Positions 20,557 to 32,000 of a stretch of 64,000 nucleotides of DNA are shown one piece after another; positions within the stretch are counted from its first letter, which is position 1, and every line of letters begins with the position of its first letter. The notes below the pieces were generated by a model that had not been told where the DNA came from, ran no database searches, and worked only from the letters and a program-made list of their open reading frames with translations. The stretch comes from Antedon mediterranea (Eukaryota; Echinodermata; Crinoidea; Comatulida; Antedonidae), in NCBI RefSeq assembly GCF_964355755.1, contig NC_092676.1, forward strand, positions 29,895,871 to 29,959,870, read 5' to 3'. Made by a program: the position numbers and the translations under genes.

Positions 20557-23500
20557 TTATGAGTTTGTGGGGAATGCTAAGCTATGAATGTGCTCTAAAT
20601 TGGTCAGTTGTGAAAACACAACCTCTTTAGTTTCGATCTTGACCGATACGATGACCTGCGCTACCGAGTCTGCGACCTTCAGGACATAATAGAGGACGCC
20701 ATTCACTTGATCCATGTTGATTACATTGCCGCCGTAATAGTGAGAAAAAATTCCTAAAAAGAAAGTAATAAAAAGAGATTCAATCTTGGTTGCCAAGCAA
20801 CTGTGTTTCCTCGGTGTTAAATTATCTTTACAATACAATTTCGCAATTTTTGACGTTGAAAACCATCATCTTAATAATCATCTTACCTGCAGGAGCGATA
20901 TCCATTAATTTAGTTATTTTCCCAGTTTCTGAATTTATTTCAACTAGACTCCATGCAGACAAATCTTCACTAAATAAGCCTGGTGAAAAGGCTAGCAACT
21001 GGCCTATAAAAACAAAATAAGAACGTCAATGATTCCTTGTGCCAAGTTTGTTGCATGCATCTTGTATAGAGAGAATATAAAACATATCTTGTAATGCAAC
21101 AAGGGACTAATGAAAATTAATAATATTTACCCGTTTTCTCATAAACTTGAAATCCAGTTAAAGTAAATTGGCTGACATCAAGGTCAACTATTCTATCCAG
21201 GTGCCTGTTAAATAACAAAAAAACATGATGCTTTACTTATTTCTTTAAAGCGTGGCATACACTATCAAACTTTATGTGACAACAAAATGTGATGTGCCTG
21301 CCCATATATGGACATGTAGATGTCATAACACTACCTAGTTTGATAATGCTTAAGTCTAATATCACAAGATACAGTACTTATGGACATGTAGATGTCTTAA
21401 CACTACCTAGTTTGATAATGCTTAAGTCTAATATCACAAGATACAGTACTTATGGACATGTAGATGTCATAACACTACCTAGTTTGATATGCTTAAGTCT
21501 AATATCACAAGATACAGTACTTATGGACATGTAGATGTCATAACACTACCTAGTTTGATAATGCTTAAGTCTAATATCACAAGATACAGTACTTATTTCT
21601 CAAGTTTCTTTTTGAGTTAGCAATACACAATATATCTCAAACGTCATGAAAGTTACTTATTTTACAAAGAGTCTATCGTATTAAATCAATGTACACATTT
21701 ACTATTGGTAAAGCATGTGCTTAAAACATTTGTGGTGTAAGTCCTTACTTACAGGGTAGTGAAATTGTAGCAGTAAATCTTGGAAGGCATTTTCACTGGT
21801 TCGTTCTCATGTAGCATTAGTACATAGTACATCTGGTGTGTTAAGTCCGATACTGCCCATTGTAAGTTTAAGTACTCATTCTCAGGTGCTGACTGGTAAT
21901 CACTGTATACATTACCCATATACGAAATACGTCCAAAGTTTAATGTAAAGTTACCTAAGGAAGAATGTTTTTGTTTATTTCTTGCTTTAATGGAAACAAT
22001 AATGCATCTAGTTCTGTATTGTTTAAAATCATGGAATAGTAAAGTAATTTCACGCATCAAATTACTTTTATTTTCTTAAGCATTGTCTACACTATCAAAC
22101 TTGATGTGCCCATATTTGGGCACATCACACAAGTTTGATAGTATAGATAGAGCTTTAAAATGTATCTAGAAGGCTTGTTTTTTTAAATTGTTTGTCTGTC
22201 AACTCTCCCATCACCGGACATTCTTGTGCTGGTTTTCCAGAAATATGTTTTTAGAGAGAAAGTTTGGGATCATTTGTTCCCCTAGAAAATTCTGGTTTTA
22301 GGAGAGTTTCCTGTTTTTACAGAGTCTAGTGAGAAAGAAATCATAAAAAAGACAACTCTCCCATCACCAGGCACTCTTGGTTTTCCAGAAATATTTTTTT
22401 TTTAGAGAAAGTTTGGTTTCATTTGGTCCTCTAGAAAACTTATTAGAAGAATTTCCTGTTTTCACAGAGTCTAGTATTGAAAAAGTTTTATAAACAACAT
22501 GAATTTATAAATGGGTTGCCTCTATTCACTTACCAGGGGATGTATCCACTTCTACTTGCTGTAATGTAAGAAAGTCTGTTCTCTTGTATGGTGTCAATGC
22601 AACAAACGCTTGTGGCTTTGATGTCTGCAGCTCGTACTCCCCAGCAATTACCTTAGCATACAAGTCGATCCATAAGATCTTGTTGGCACGATCTTCTAGA
22701 CCCCCATTTCGATGCTCAAGAAAGAAGGCATATGGAATCTCTGGTGAATATGCCACGATGCCATCCATAAGATACTTGTAACTCTGAACCCTGGGAAGTT
22801 TTTAAATAAATATCTGACAACAGTAATACTTAAGCATTGCTTACTCTTTCAATTTAAGTACAGTTACTTACTTCGGTGAAGTTGTTGCATATTGAAGTCC
22901 CGATCCAAAACCAAAATAAAATGATTCTAGTTTCTCGGTCAATCCAGTCATCTGATCAACAGACGCCATTGCACTCCCTTTCTGTGAAAATTTCTGCCAT
23001 GAAAAACCATATAAAGGCTTGCTGAAATTCTGTCCTGATAGACGACGCTTTTCTCTGGACTTCAAATGCAGTTGATGAGCTTCTTTGAGAGGTTTTACGT
23101 TTCCTTCTTGTGGGAATTCTACGTTGCTTGGGTTAGCTTCAGTGGCTTTGGTTATCTTGATGTCAGAACACTGGTAGAAGGGATGTTCACCAGTTTTGTG
23201 ACTTATGTAACGGAGTCTAAGAACGCAGTGAGAGCAGTCTATGTTGGGAATCATCTAGAGAACAATTATACATTCATGTTTAAATGGTACACATTTTTGG
23301 TGTGATTGATGTATTTAATTTCTTACTAGTATTAAGAGCTGCACTTACAATTGAAATGGTGTACAAACAAGAAAATGTTACACATTCAAATACCCATCAT
23401 TCATTTAAATAGTACATTTCTTGGTATGTTGTACTTAATTGTTTTACTGGTATGTATTTAAGAACTGCACTTACAATTGGAATGGTGTAGTTGCGTTGGT

Positions 23501-24617
23501 GGTACTGGGCATACTCATTAACATCACCTATGATGGCTACTGTGTGGAAGTCATTCATGTCTGTTGCCATTGCATAAGATATATCCATGTATCCTGAAAA
23601 AAATGAAAAACAAATTATTGAAAAAATCTCATTTTTATTATTGATTTAAAAAATTTAATTCAGATATTTAAAAAATTCAAAATACCTGGAAATCCAGTCT
23701 CGTAATGATTTAAATTCTGTTGAAATTTAAAAAAGATTGTACTGCCTCCAACATAAGATACTTTGGGATCTGCTGCTGCTATTCCACCACATGGAGCCGT
23801 ATGTCGGGTGCATGTCTGGCTACCAGGCTAAATTTAATAACAAATACATTTTAATAATGATATTTAGTAAATTGTAAATAATATATTTATATTATAATTT
23901 ATACATACTTACACTGATGAAGGGCTAGTGTTGCCCAAAAGCTCTGCTAACTTTTCTTGCTGTTTTACTTTATCGTTTTGATTTAGCTTTTCGCTTTTTT
24001 TGTATCTCTATTGAGATCCAGCCTTTTGCCTTTGGATTTATATAATTTATACAGTAAATATAAATTTTATAAGCTACTATCAGATCAATCAAGTGATTTT
24101 TAGATTGGATGGATATGGAATTATGGTTAATATGAATAATAATTACACACACTTTGTTTTTGTTATATAATTTACAATGAACCGATTAATACAGTAAATC
24201 CGAAAATTAACATATAGGGCCTTAAAATTGTAAAATATTATGCAGATTTTATTTTTTATTTTATTCAGTTTACAACCAACAGCGATGAAACAACCGCCAC
24301 TAACAGGTTATAATAACAGAATTTAATTTTTTTTTAAAAAGGTTGAATAAAATGTATTATTATTATTTATACATGTTATAGAATTCATAAGCTAAGCTAA
24401 TCCTATCCTTGTAAAGGTTTATCATATGCATAATACAATACGTGAAAACTATAACGCGTGAAGTGTCTTGTGACGGCGGGGTACTTACCGTTGATATATC
24501 GAATGTACCTCTTTGCCGTGGGTAGATGATACAAACATGGCCTTTGATGATGCCGCTATGCTGTACAACAGCAAACAACACCAATATCAAACTTAACTGT
24601 TTCATATCTGTCAACAC
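20557..24617 (-). CDS. Secreted protein: LPMO/BIM1-like N-domain plus C-terminal repeat domain
   Basis: Nine exons on the minus strand: 24617-24489, 23827-23686, 23593-23475, 23254-22872, 22790-22534, 21954-21753, 21204-21131, 21003-20887 and 20753-20557. All junctions keep frame and give about 539 residues. A signal peptide ends near residue 26 (SGIIKG), so the mature chain would begin HVCIIYPRQRG. A first-residue His, then CTRHTAPCGG, NLNHYE and the CSHCVLRLRY...FYQCSDI block, resembles copper-histidine-brace families (LPMO, X325/BIM1-like). This assignment is inference. After a basic stretch (REKRRL, a furin-type site) comes a C-terminal half of beta-rich repeats with several Asp/Gly turns, possibly a propeller. 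I do not recognise the full protein and know no assigned reaction. The gene lies tail-to-tail with SDR copy C. Confidence 0.8.
21308..21595. repeat. 72-bp minisatellite born from a MITE
   Basis: Four units of 71-72 bp starting ATGGACATGTAGATGTCATA and containing CTAGTTTGATAATGCTTAAG. The first unit overlaps the right half of an ACACTATCAAAC MITE that starts at about 21247. The array is therefore an amplification of MITE sequence plus flank. It sits in intron 6 of the secreted-protein gene. Confidence 0.85.
22076..22156. mobile_element. MITE, ACACTATCAAAC family, short copy
   Basis: An 80-bp hairpin: TTGTCTACACTATCAAACTT opposite AAGTTTGATAGTATAGATAG, with GTGCCCATATTTGGGCAC at the centre. 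It lies in intron 5 of the secreted-protein gene. Confidence 0.85.
22198..22475. repeat. Tandem duplication, ~155 bp
   Basis: Two diverged copies, at about 22198-22330 and 22354-22475, both containing CAACTCTCCCATCACC, TTTTCCAGAAATAT and CACAGAGTCTAGT or close forms. A distant reversed relative (GGAACTCTCCTAAAACCAGA) is at about 47533 in the PPIL4 gene, so the unit is an interspersed repeat of unknown type. Confidence 0.6.
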
Positions 24618-25197
24618 CCAGTCATATAATTGAAATGTAATATATTATATGTATTTTCTTGATGTATAAACTACAAAATCAAGTCCTGTTTTGCAGGATT
24701 CCTCACCTGTGCACGATTTGGTTATTGCACAAAAACAAACACCGTCACATGACAAGATCCAGGTACTGGTTAAAGAGGGCGTTGTTCATGTTTGTCGCCC
24801 CCTAAAGTGTTAGTACTTATGGCGCAGTCTATGCTGCTGCGCTTTCGTTGTACGTGTACACGCTTTCGTTGTACGTGTACACTGTAAAAAGCCTATTAAT
24901 TGAACACCATACGATAATTTAACAAATTAATTTACTTTATTGAACGAAAAATGTTTATACAGATTTTTTTAAATATTTTTCAAACTTGATTTGTGCGATT
25001 AGCTACAAAACATTAATTATCCATGACAATTTTTTTTTCAACAATTTTTTTTTCCTAAACAATACATTTTTTGTGCCAAAAAGTATAATCAAATACTGAA
25101 GAAGAAAGAAATAGTTTTTAACTTTAAATTTTGTAGCCTTATACTAGGCCTATAGATTTAATATGATTTCTGGCCGTCACGTTTTCATACTTAAGAT
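24618..25197. other. Spacer between secreted-protein and forkhead genes
   Basis: Contains the promoter of the minus-strand secreted-protein gene and the 3' flank of the forkhead gene. A 22-bp direct repeat (CGCTTTCGTTGTACGTGTACA, twice in a row) is at about 24839-24882. No gene is seen. Confidence 0.6.
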
Positions 25198-27359
25198 TCA
25201 TATCGGTTTAGGAGGCCTAGGTGGTCTGGCAGGTCCATAAACTGGATTGCTTATTATGTAAATTTGTCTTCCTGCTGCATCTAAAAGAAAACATCGATAA
25301 CATTGTGTTTGGTTGGTCGGTCGGTCGGTAAACACTAACTTGAGCACGCGACTGCAGCCATGTATATGGCCTTGTTTTATTTTATTTTAAAAACCCAACC
25401 AACAGCCACCCAGAATTCGATATTATATGTACTTAACGTGCATATTAAGAATTCTCTTGGATCCCAACGTAGGGTAAAAAATCTGACTAAGTTATTTTAA
25501 TACTGTTTTTGTAAATGCATTCAAGTTTTTTTTAAAAGAAGCAATGTTGTTTACTCACCAGAAGAATACAGGTCAACTGGTCGGATCCTTCCATCTTTTC
25601 CATATTCGAATAGACAGTTTTTGTTTATTGCGTAACCTACACCTTTATGTCGATAATCTGGATCCGCCGATGTCAAACCAGTGGTTGGGGGATGGAACGC
25701 CTGAGGAGTAGTGCAGTGTGGGCTTAGTTTGGGACCAATGTGAGAATAATTGATTGGAGAACTTGTTGAACTCTGAGCTGTGGCCGAACTTGAAAGGACA
25801 GTTTTTCGTTTCTTTGTGCTTAGATCATGGGCAGCTGTTGTGCTTAGATCATGGGCACCTGTCGTGCTTAGATCAAGTGGTTCCTCGTCATTTGATGGTC
25901 GTTTTTGTCCGTGCTGCTGTGAGCTGCTGAAATTGTAATAATGCATTGGATATGGTGTTCTGGTCATTACGGGTATCGGTAGCGGTTGTGTAGTAGGCCT
26001 ACTTCCGGCGGGCATCATGGGAACATGAGAGGGATACGACGTGTGGGTGTAAATATTATGTCTGCTTACTGGAAGAGGCGTCTTCGGTTGTCTACAAAAC
26101 CTTTGTACAATGTGTTGGTTGGCAAAGATTGGAGGATACAGTGAAGATTGCGGATGAGGTACGTTTCCAACTACTTGGTTTTTCCGATTTGCCAAAGGTG
26201 TCGGCAGGGGAATTATGTCTGGTGTATTATAGTGGGAGTACGCAACTGGTTTGTAAATATCTTGTACAGCTTGTGACAGTGCGAAAGGAGATGGTAGATG
26301 GCTCACTGGACTACCATTGTTTCCAAACTCTTGGCTTAGGCCTACTGGAATTGGTATCTGCTGTATTGGCGAATCATCAACGCTTTGAGGAATTGTGTCG
26401 GATGACGTCACTCTGTGGTTGAACTGTACTTGGTAAGTATCTTGACTAACGTCTCCAGATTGTCTGTTTATACATTGGTTTACTGGAGTTGTCATTTCTG
26501 GGTTGACAGTTTTGCCGCCAACAGCACTGGACAAAGCGACAGGAAACGGTTTACAGGGAGAGTCCTCGACGATTTGGAGTGGACTCTCTGGGCTGGCCAC
26601 TCTTTGTGGTGAATGTTGTAATGGCGACTCTGCAGTGCGATCTTCTGTATCATTTTGGAAGGACGCGACTGTACATGGTGTCTGTCCTCTCCTTACGGAA
26701 TAATTACTATCACCACCATCACTCACTGCAAGATCTCTGTTATTGTATTCCAGTTTCTTTTGGAAAGCCATCAGCTGCTGAGGAAATGAACTATCAACAG
26801 TTTCAATAACTTCTCGTAAATATATCTGATAGCGTATACGTAATTCAATGGTGTTCTTCTCGGTATTGTCAAAATGTTTACCATCGAAATTCAGAACCCA
26901 AAAGTTATCCTTTCCATGTGGTTTATCTGGCCGACGTAGGATCTTTTTGAAACAATCATTGCAGCTCAAGTTATGCCGAACACTGTTCTTCCAACCGGTG
27001 TATTCACCTCGAAGAAAATAGAAAGCGTTCGACATAAAATCAATGATATCTTTAAAGGTCATCATGATTTTTGGGTTTAAGTCAATTGACAAAATTATCA
27101 TCTCGATGTATGAAAATGGAGAGTTGAAATATCGCATTGTGTCAGACTTTCGCTGTTTTTTGTTTAATGTTAACGGTATGGCCGGTGACATGTATGTATC
27201 GGTTGGGTCAGAGGTCATGTCATCCGGTTCTAGTTTGACATAGACGTTGTCCGAGCTGCTATTCTCACATTTTTCCAATTTAACAGATTGAAGAGGTTGA
27301 TCGCAGACAGTTGAATCCGGAGAGGTTACCGCGCTTAATTCTTTCCTTACGCCAGACAT
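25198..27359 (-). CDS. Divergent forkhead (Fox) transcription factor
   Basis: Exon 1 is 27359-25559 and exon 2 is 25280-25198; the junction keeps frame and gives 627 residues. The forkhead domain is at about 79-170, with SPFSYIEMI, GWKNSVRHNLSCNDCF (recognition helix) and RRPDKPHGKDNFW. Several positions depart from ordinary Fox proteins, so I cannot place it in a subfamily. Two VKLE motifs (about 26-29 and 41-44) fit the SUMO consensus. PLDLS at 494-498 fits the CtBP co-repressor motif and is followed by two 8-residue repeats (AHDLSTT type) and a basic KKRK. The rest is low-complexity, Pro/Ser/Gln rich. A role as a nuclear DNA-binding repressor is inferred from these motifs. A transposon with 9-bp target duplications lies 263 bp upstream of the start codon. 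Confidence 0.9.
25816..25877. repeat. 24-bp in-frame coding repeat in the Fox gene
   Basis: GTGCTTAGATCATGGGCA occurs twice, 24 bp apart, and a third partial copy follows. On the coding strand it encodes the repeated DLSTT/AHDLST stretch next to the PLDLS motif. Confidence 0.85.
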
Positions 27360-29024
27360 GTTTGCTCCACCAATAGATAGTATTGCTTGCTTATTTTATT
27401 TTTATCTGAAAATGGTAAGACAGTTATAAGATCTTATGTTAAAAACAGGTAAGTTAAAAACCATCAGTAGTGCATCAACCGTAACCTCCCCAACCCCTAA
27501 TATCCACCAACACGGTGCCATATCAGTTTTATATTACGATATCAAACAAGTGGGGCTCAAAACTACTGTTTTTAACACGTGAACAACAAATTAAAAGAAG
27601 CGAGGACAATTGTATAATTATTCGCCGTGGCTAAAGATACGGTACCGTATTCTAACTTCTGTTTACTAAAGGTACGGTAAAATTGCATTACGTCATAGCC
27701 AACCAATGGGGTGCTGGTACGTGTGTGACGTCATAGTATAAGGACTTTGGATTTTTTTTCATATCGTGTCTCTGTTGTTTTGTGTAGAGAATTCCTATCG
27801 GCGGCGCCAGGCTGCGTGGGTGTGTGTGCGCTGCAGATGAGGGTTTTATTTTTATTCCAAATGGCCTATTTATGCCTATATTTTTTATTAAACTTTGTTT
27901 ACAATGGTGACCATAAACAACAAGCAAATGCAGACAATAAAGGGGCCCTCAAATACTATGATTTTGACAGTAGCCCCAGGCTAACGAGTCACAGAAATCA
28001 GCGCACACATGCAGCTGGCCCCAGCCTGGCATCGCTTTCCCTACACAAACAAACTCATATACTGTAATGAGGTTATAGTAGGCGTAGTAGGCCTAGCCTA
28101 GGCCTCTTTTGAAACGGTTTTCTGTATTCTAGAATTAAAATCAACATGTTTTGGCTTTTCAATAATAATAACAGACGTAGGCTACATTTAGTTTTTGTCA
28201 CACACGACGGCGATAATAGCGATAAATAAAGCATAAAGAAAAAATGCGGTTGATCACTGTTTTCGCGATATGAAAAAAATCCACAAAGTCCTTATACGAT
28301 GACGTCACACACGTCCCAGCACCCCATTGGCTGGTTATGACGTAATGCAATTTTACCGTACCTTTAGTAAACAGAAGTTAGAATACGGTACCGTATCTTT
28401 AGCCACGGCGATAATTATTTTATGCGACTATTTTAATGACGGCATCCATACCTGGGCAAAGTACAATTTGTTACTAAAGCAGTGACTTGCAGCTCAATTA
28501 ATTGTGCGATATATGCCTAATAATTGCAACAGTAAAAGCTAGCACTAGATATGGTAACACTTGTGTGTGTATATATATATATATTTGACACAGTACAATA
28601 TAACAAATTAATTGCTGCTACAAGTAATTACCTATTAAGCCTACCTATATACGGAACATCAAACAGATCGGTTTGCTGGCTATCGTAATAATGACTGTTT
28701 ACGTTTGGTATCAATGGTTTAAAAGCAGACGACAGATATGCTGATTTGAATACATGTGATTTAGTCTAGTATGGTATGCTAATTAGCATATTTAGTTTAT
28801 GTTAACCAACATAATGAAACGTACAGATACCAATCGGGAATTTAAAGTGACGTAGTAATGAATTAAGTTATTTACCGTACTTACTGTTATAATCTTATTT
28901 ATTTAAATCTAAATTTAGTGTACTTAAGTCAATGTGAATAATAATATCAAAATTGTAGCATTATATTTGCGTATGCCTATAATTATATTATTAGTAATTA
29001 ATATTGTAAATATTTTAATTAATT
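27360..29024. other. Upstream region of the Fox gene
   Basis: Contains the Fox promoter, the inverted-repeat transposon at 27623-28410 and the 3' flank of the oxidoreductase fusion gene. A GTGTGTGTATATATATATAT microsatellite is at about 28563-28586. No other coding exon is supported. Confidence 0.6.
27623..28410. mobile_element. Inverted-repeat element with 9-bp TSD (Mutator-like MITE)
   Basis: Terminal inverted repeats of about 135 bp begin CGCCGTGGCTAAAGATACGG and end with the reverse complement. The flanks are the 9-bp direct repeat ATAATTATT (27614-27622 and 28411-28419). Long TIRs plus a 9-bp duplication fit the Mutator superfamily. The 788-bp element has no transposase, so it is non-autonomous. 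The TIRs carry TGACGTCA-type words (TGACGTCATAG, GATGACGTCACAC) and lie in the Fox promoter region. Confidence 0.85.
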
Positions 29025-32000
29025 CTAAAGTTCAATATGTCTTTTCATGTCAAAATACTGATTGTTGTTTTCGAATTGAATGCCAACATTCTCGGCAAAT
29101 TTCTTATCACTGTCACTGAAGTCATCAGGTCGACCAGCCGCATCGCCGACATAAACAGCGTTTTCTTTGTCGATTGTCTTGAATTGGTTTAAAGTACAGC
29201 TATAATAATCCCACATGCCCGTATCAGGTTTTCTATACTTGTTCTTAGTCGTGGCTGCTAACACGAACATTGGTACATCAAGGTCTGACGTGATCTTTTC
29301 CACTTTAGCCATCCACTCATCTTTATCTTGAGCACCAGATTCGATGCCGTTCTGGTTGCTCATAATCACATTATTAATGTTGTGATAGAGGTTGTCTTGT
29401 ATGATTGATTTGACATTTGGAGATGTGAAAACCCAGTCGTGTTCATTTTGAGGATATGGTTTACCACTTTTTGTCTTGATAATAGTGCCATCCAGGTCGA
29501 ATGAAGCCACCTGTTCATTTGAGTGAACTCCTTTTGTTTCATAATACAACAGTCCATCTGAACGTTCAATCCACCATCCTGATTGGTCACTGAGAGGCGG
29601 GAATTGTCTAGCAGTTCGGATACCAGACATCTGATAAACATCTTCAACCAAGTACGAAGCTACGCCATACCATTCGTCAGCAGAATTTGAAATCATCGAA
29701 CCAGTTCTAAAGAAGGCGGAAGAAACACCCGACTCTCTGGAGACAACTTTTTTTGTTGAGATGTAGTCGGTTACTGGCAAATTAAGTTCTGGTTCTTTAT
29801 AGATTAGTTCTCTTGCTGTGTCGTCAACGTAATTTAGAATAGAAACAAACTCAGGTTGACAGTTCAAAGTGAATCGGTTAGTTGAGCCAGGTTGCCTGCC
29901 GTTATCGCCGTTCCATTTACCGACCTTACTCCACAAGTCGTCTGGTGAAGCTTGTTTAAAGGACTGGCACCACACCATGTATACATACGGTGACGGTTCA
30001 TGTTTAGGTGTAGGTTCATTTGATGGAAGAGTTGCTTCTTTTCTGTTGAAAGAAGGATAGTCTTGGATACCACAGCCGTCAACAATTAAACCAAGTGTCG
30101 ATTTAGCTGCACTGTCGGCAATTTCACGTTCATCGAGGGCTTCACTGCAAATGAGAGAAAGTTTGATTATAATCGCTGATGTACCCTTTCCTGTCGGTAG
30201 CCAAATTACTTCAACCGTAGCCTTCATACACTTTGTGACAGACAACGCCAGTTCTTTTATAGCATCTTTAGGGGACATTGGTATGTTCTCATTAACCGAG
30301 ATTGATAATTCATTTCTTACTAGTAAATTTACGTGCTTAAGATGTTGGTAAATAAGCATGTGAGTAAGTTTCTCTGACATTGCGTAGAGCGTCGCCGCTG
30401 GGTTACCGTCGGTCTGAGTTGCAAATGCAGACGCGTCACACACCCTCAGGTTGGTAACGCCTCTTACTTGAAGAAACTCGTCTAAACACTCCGGCATTTT
30501 GCATGTTCCTACTGGATGCAAGGCTGAAACAAGCATACCTCTCATCCAAGCGTTTAGTTCGTCATCGGTGTCTACATCGAGCCCCGGTGCCACCTCATCC
30601 AACACCAAATCACGTAAACTTTTATGAACATTTTCCCCAAAAAACATGTTTCGAAGTATTCGAATTTGATCTCGAACTAACCGAGATACCTTTTCAAATG
30701 CGGGCGTTGTGTCGTCATTGAGAGTGTAGTTCCAGCCATACTCGAGACTAGGTTTGTCAAAGATGTTTGGTGTAGTAGCATTGAGTGAACCTCGATACTC
30801 CGGCCATTGGTCAATTATACGAATCGTACCTTCGTTTGAACCATCGTCGTTGTCGTCATTAACCGCCTGTGGAAATTCCCCCTCGTATAGATATTCTGTT
30901 TGCTCCGAATGAGAAGAGTCAGAGGTACATAGTGGGCCAACTTCGTCAAAAAGCTTCGAGTTGCCCATCACATACAGTTGTACGTCACTCATTTCCTCTG
31001 GTACACGAGTATTATTCGATCTGTAGTGGATAATCCAAGAAAACGGTCCATTAATGCTATCAAGATCCGCTGTTTTATAGATTTCTCCATCGATATTAAT
31101 TTCTGGTGCTTGAAAGTCGTTTGAATCGGATCTTAGTTTAAGGACATATGGTACCGAAATATGATCCCATAGATGTTGGCCTACATGTTCGTTGTCGGCA
31201 ACCTCTTCCACTCCAATTCTTCTTAGGAGATCCCTGGGCCCTACACCACTTACTTGCAATAAGTGTGGTGTATCAAACGAACCACCACTCACAATCACCT
31301 CTTTACTAGCACGTCGGGTACGGATTTTGTTCGATACTACGTCCAAGTATGCGACGCCAATTGCTTTACCGTTTTCAAACATAATTTTCGTTACAGTAGC
31401 AGATGTGTGGAGGTAGGGTTTATTTTGTTGATCCTTATAATAACCAGTGTAGCTGCTTCCACGACCAGTCTTCGAGGCCCGATTTTGTCTAGCTTCATCT
31501 GTAGGGACTTTGTTGTCCAGACGTAATTTGTACTGTTGGAAAACACTGCAGCTGACTCTGTTGTTCTCGGGACCATTGTAGTCTGCTGCGTATCCTTTCC
31601 ATGGTTTTGTTGTATCCTCACACAAGTATTGCATTTCAAACGGGAATTTTCTAAATGCTTCTTTGATTTGACTGTTGAGTTGCATTGGACCACCTTTACC
31701 ATGCCATTGTTCACACATGTCGCCAGTTATACCCGTTACTTCTTCTGAATCATAGTGACAGTAATGATCTTCTATCTTCTTGTAGTACTTCGAAAATTGG
31801 TCGTGTTTCCAGCCGTCTGGCCATAAGTTCAAAACCGCTGGACTTGCACGTCTAGCAATAGCGCCATATACGCGGGATGTTCCACCGCGTCCTCGAAATC
31901 GAGGGATATAGATGTGTCGGGCGTCTTTTTTCTTGTTGTAAGGCTTAGCATTCGGGTACGACTGCACGTTTGTACCTAAAGCTGGTTGTGTTAGCCAGAA

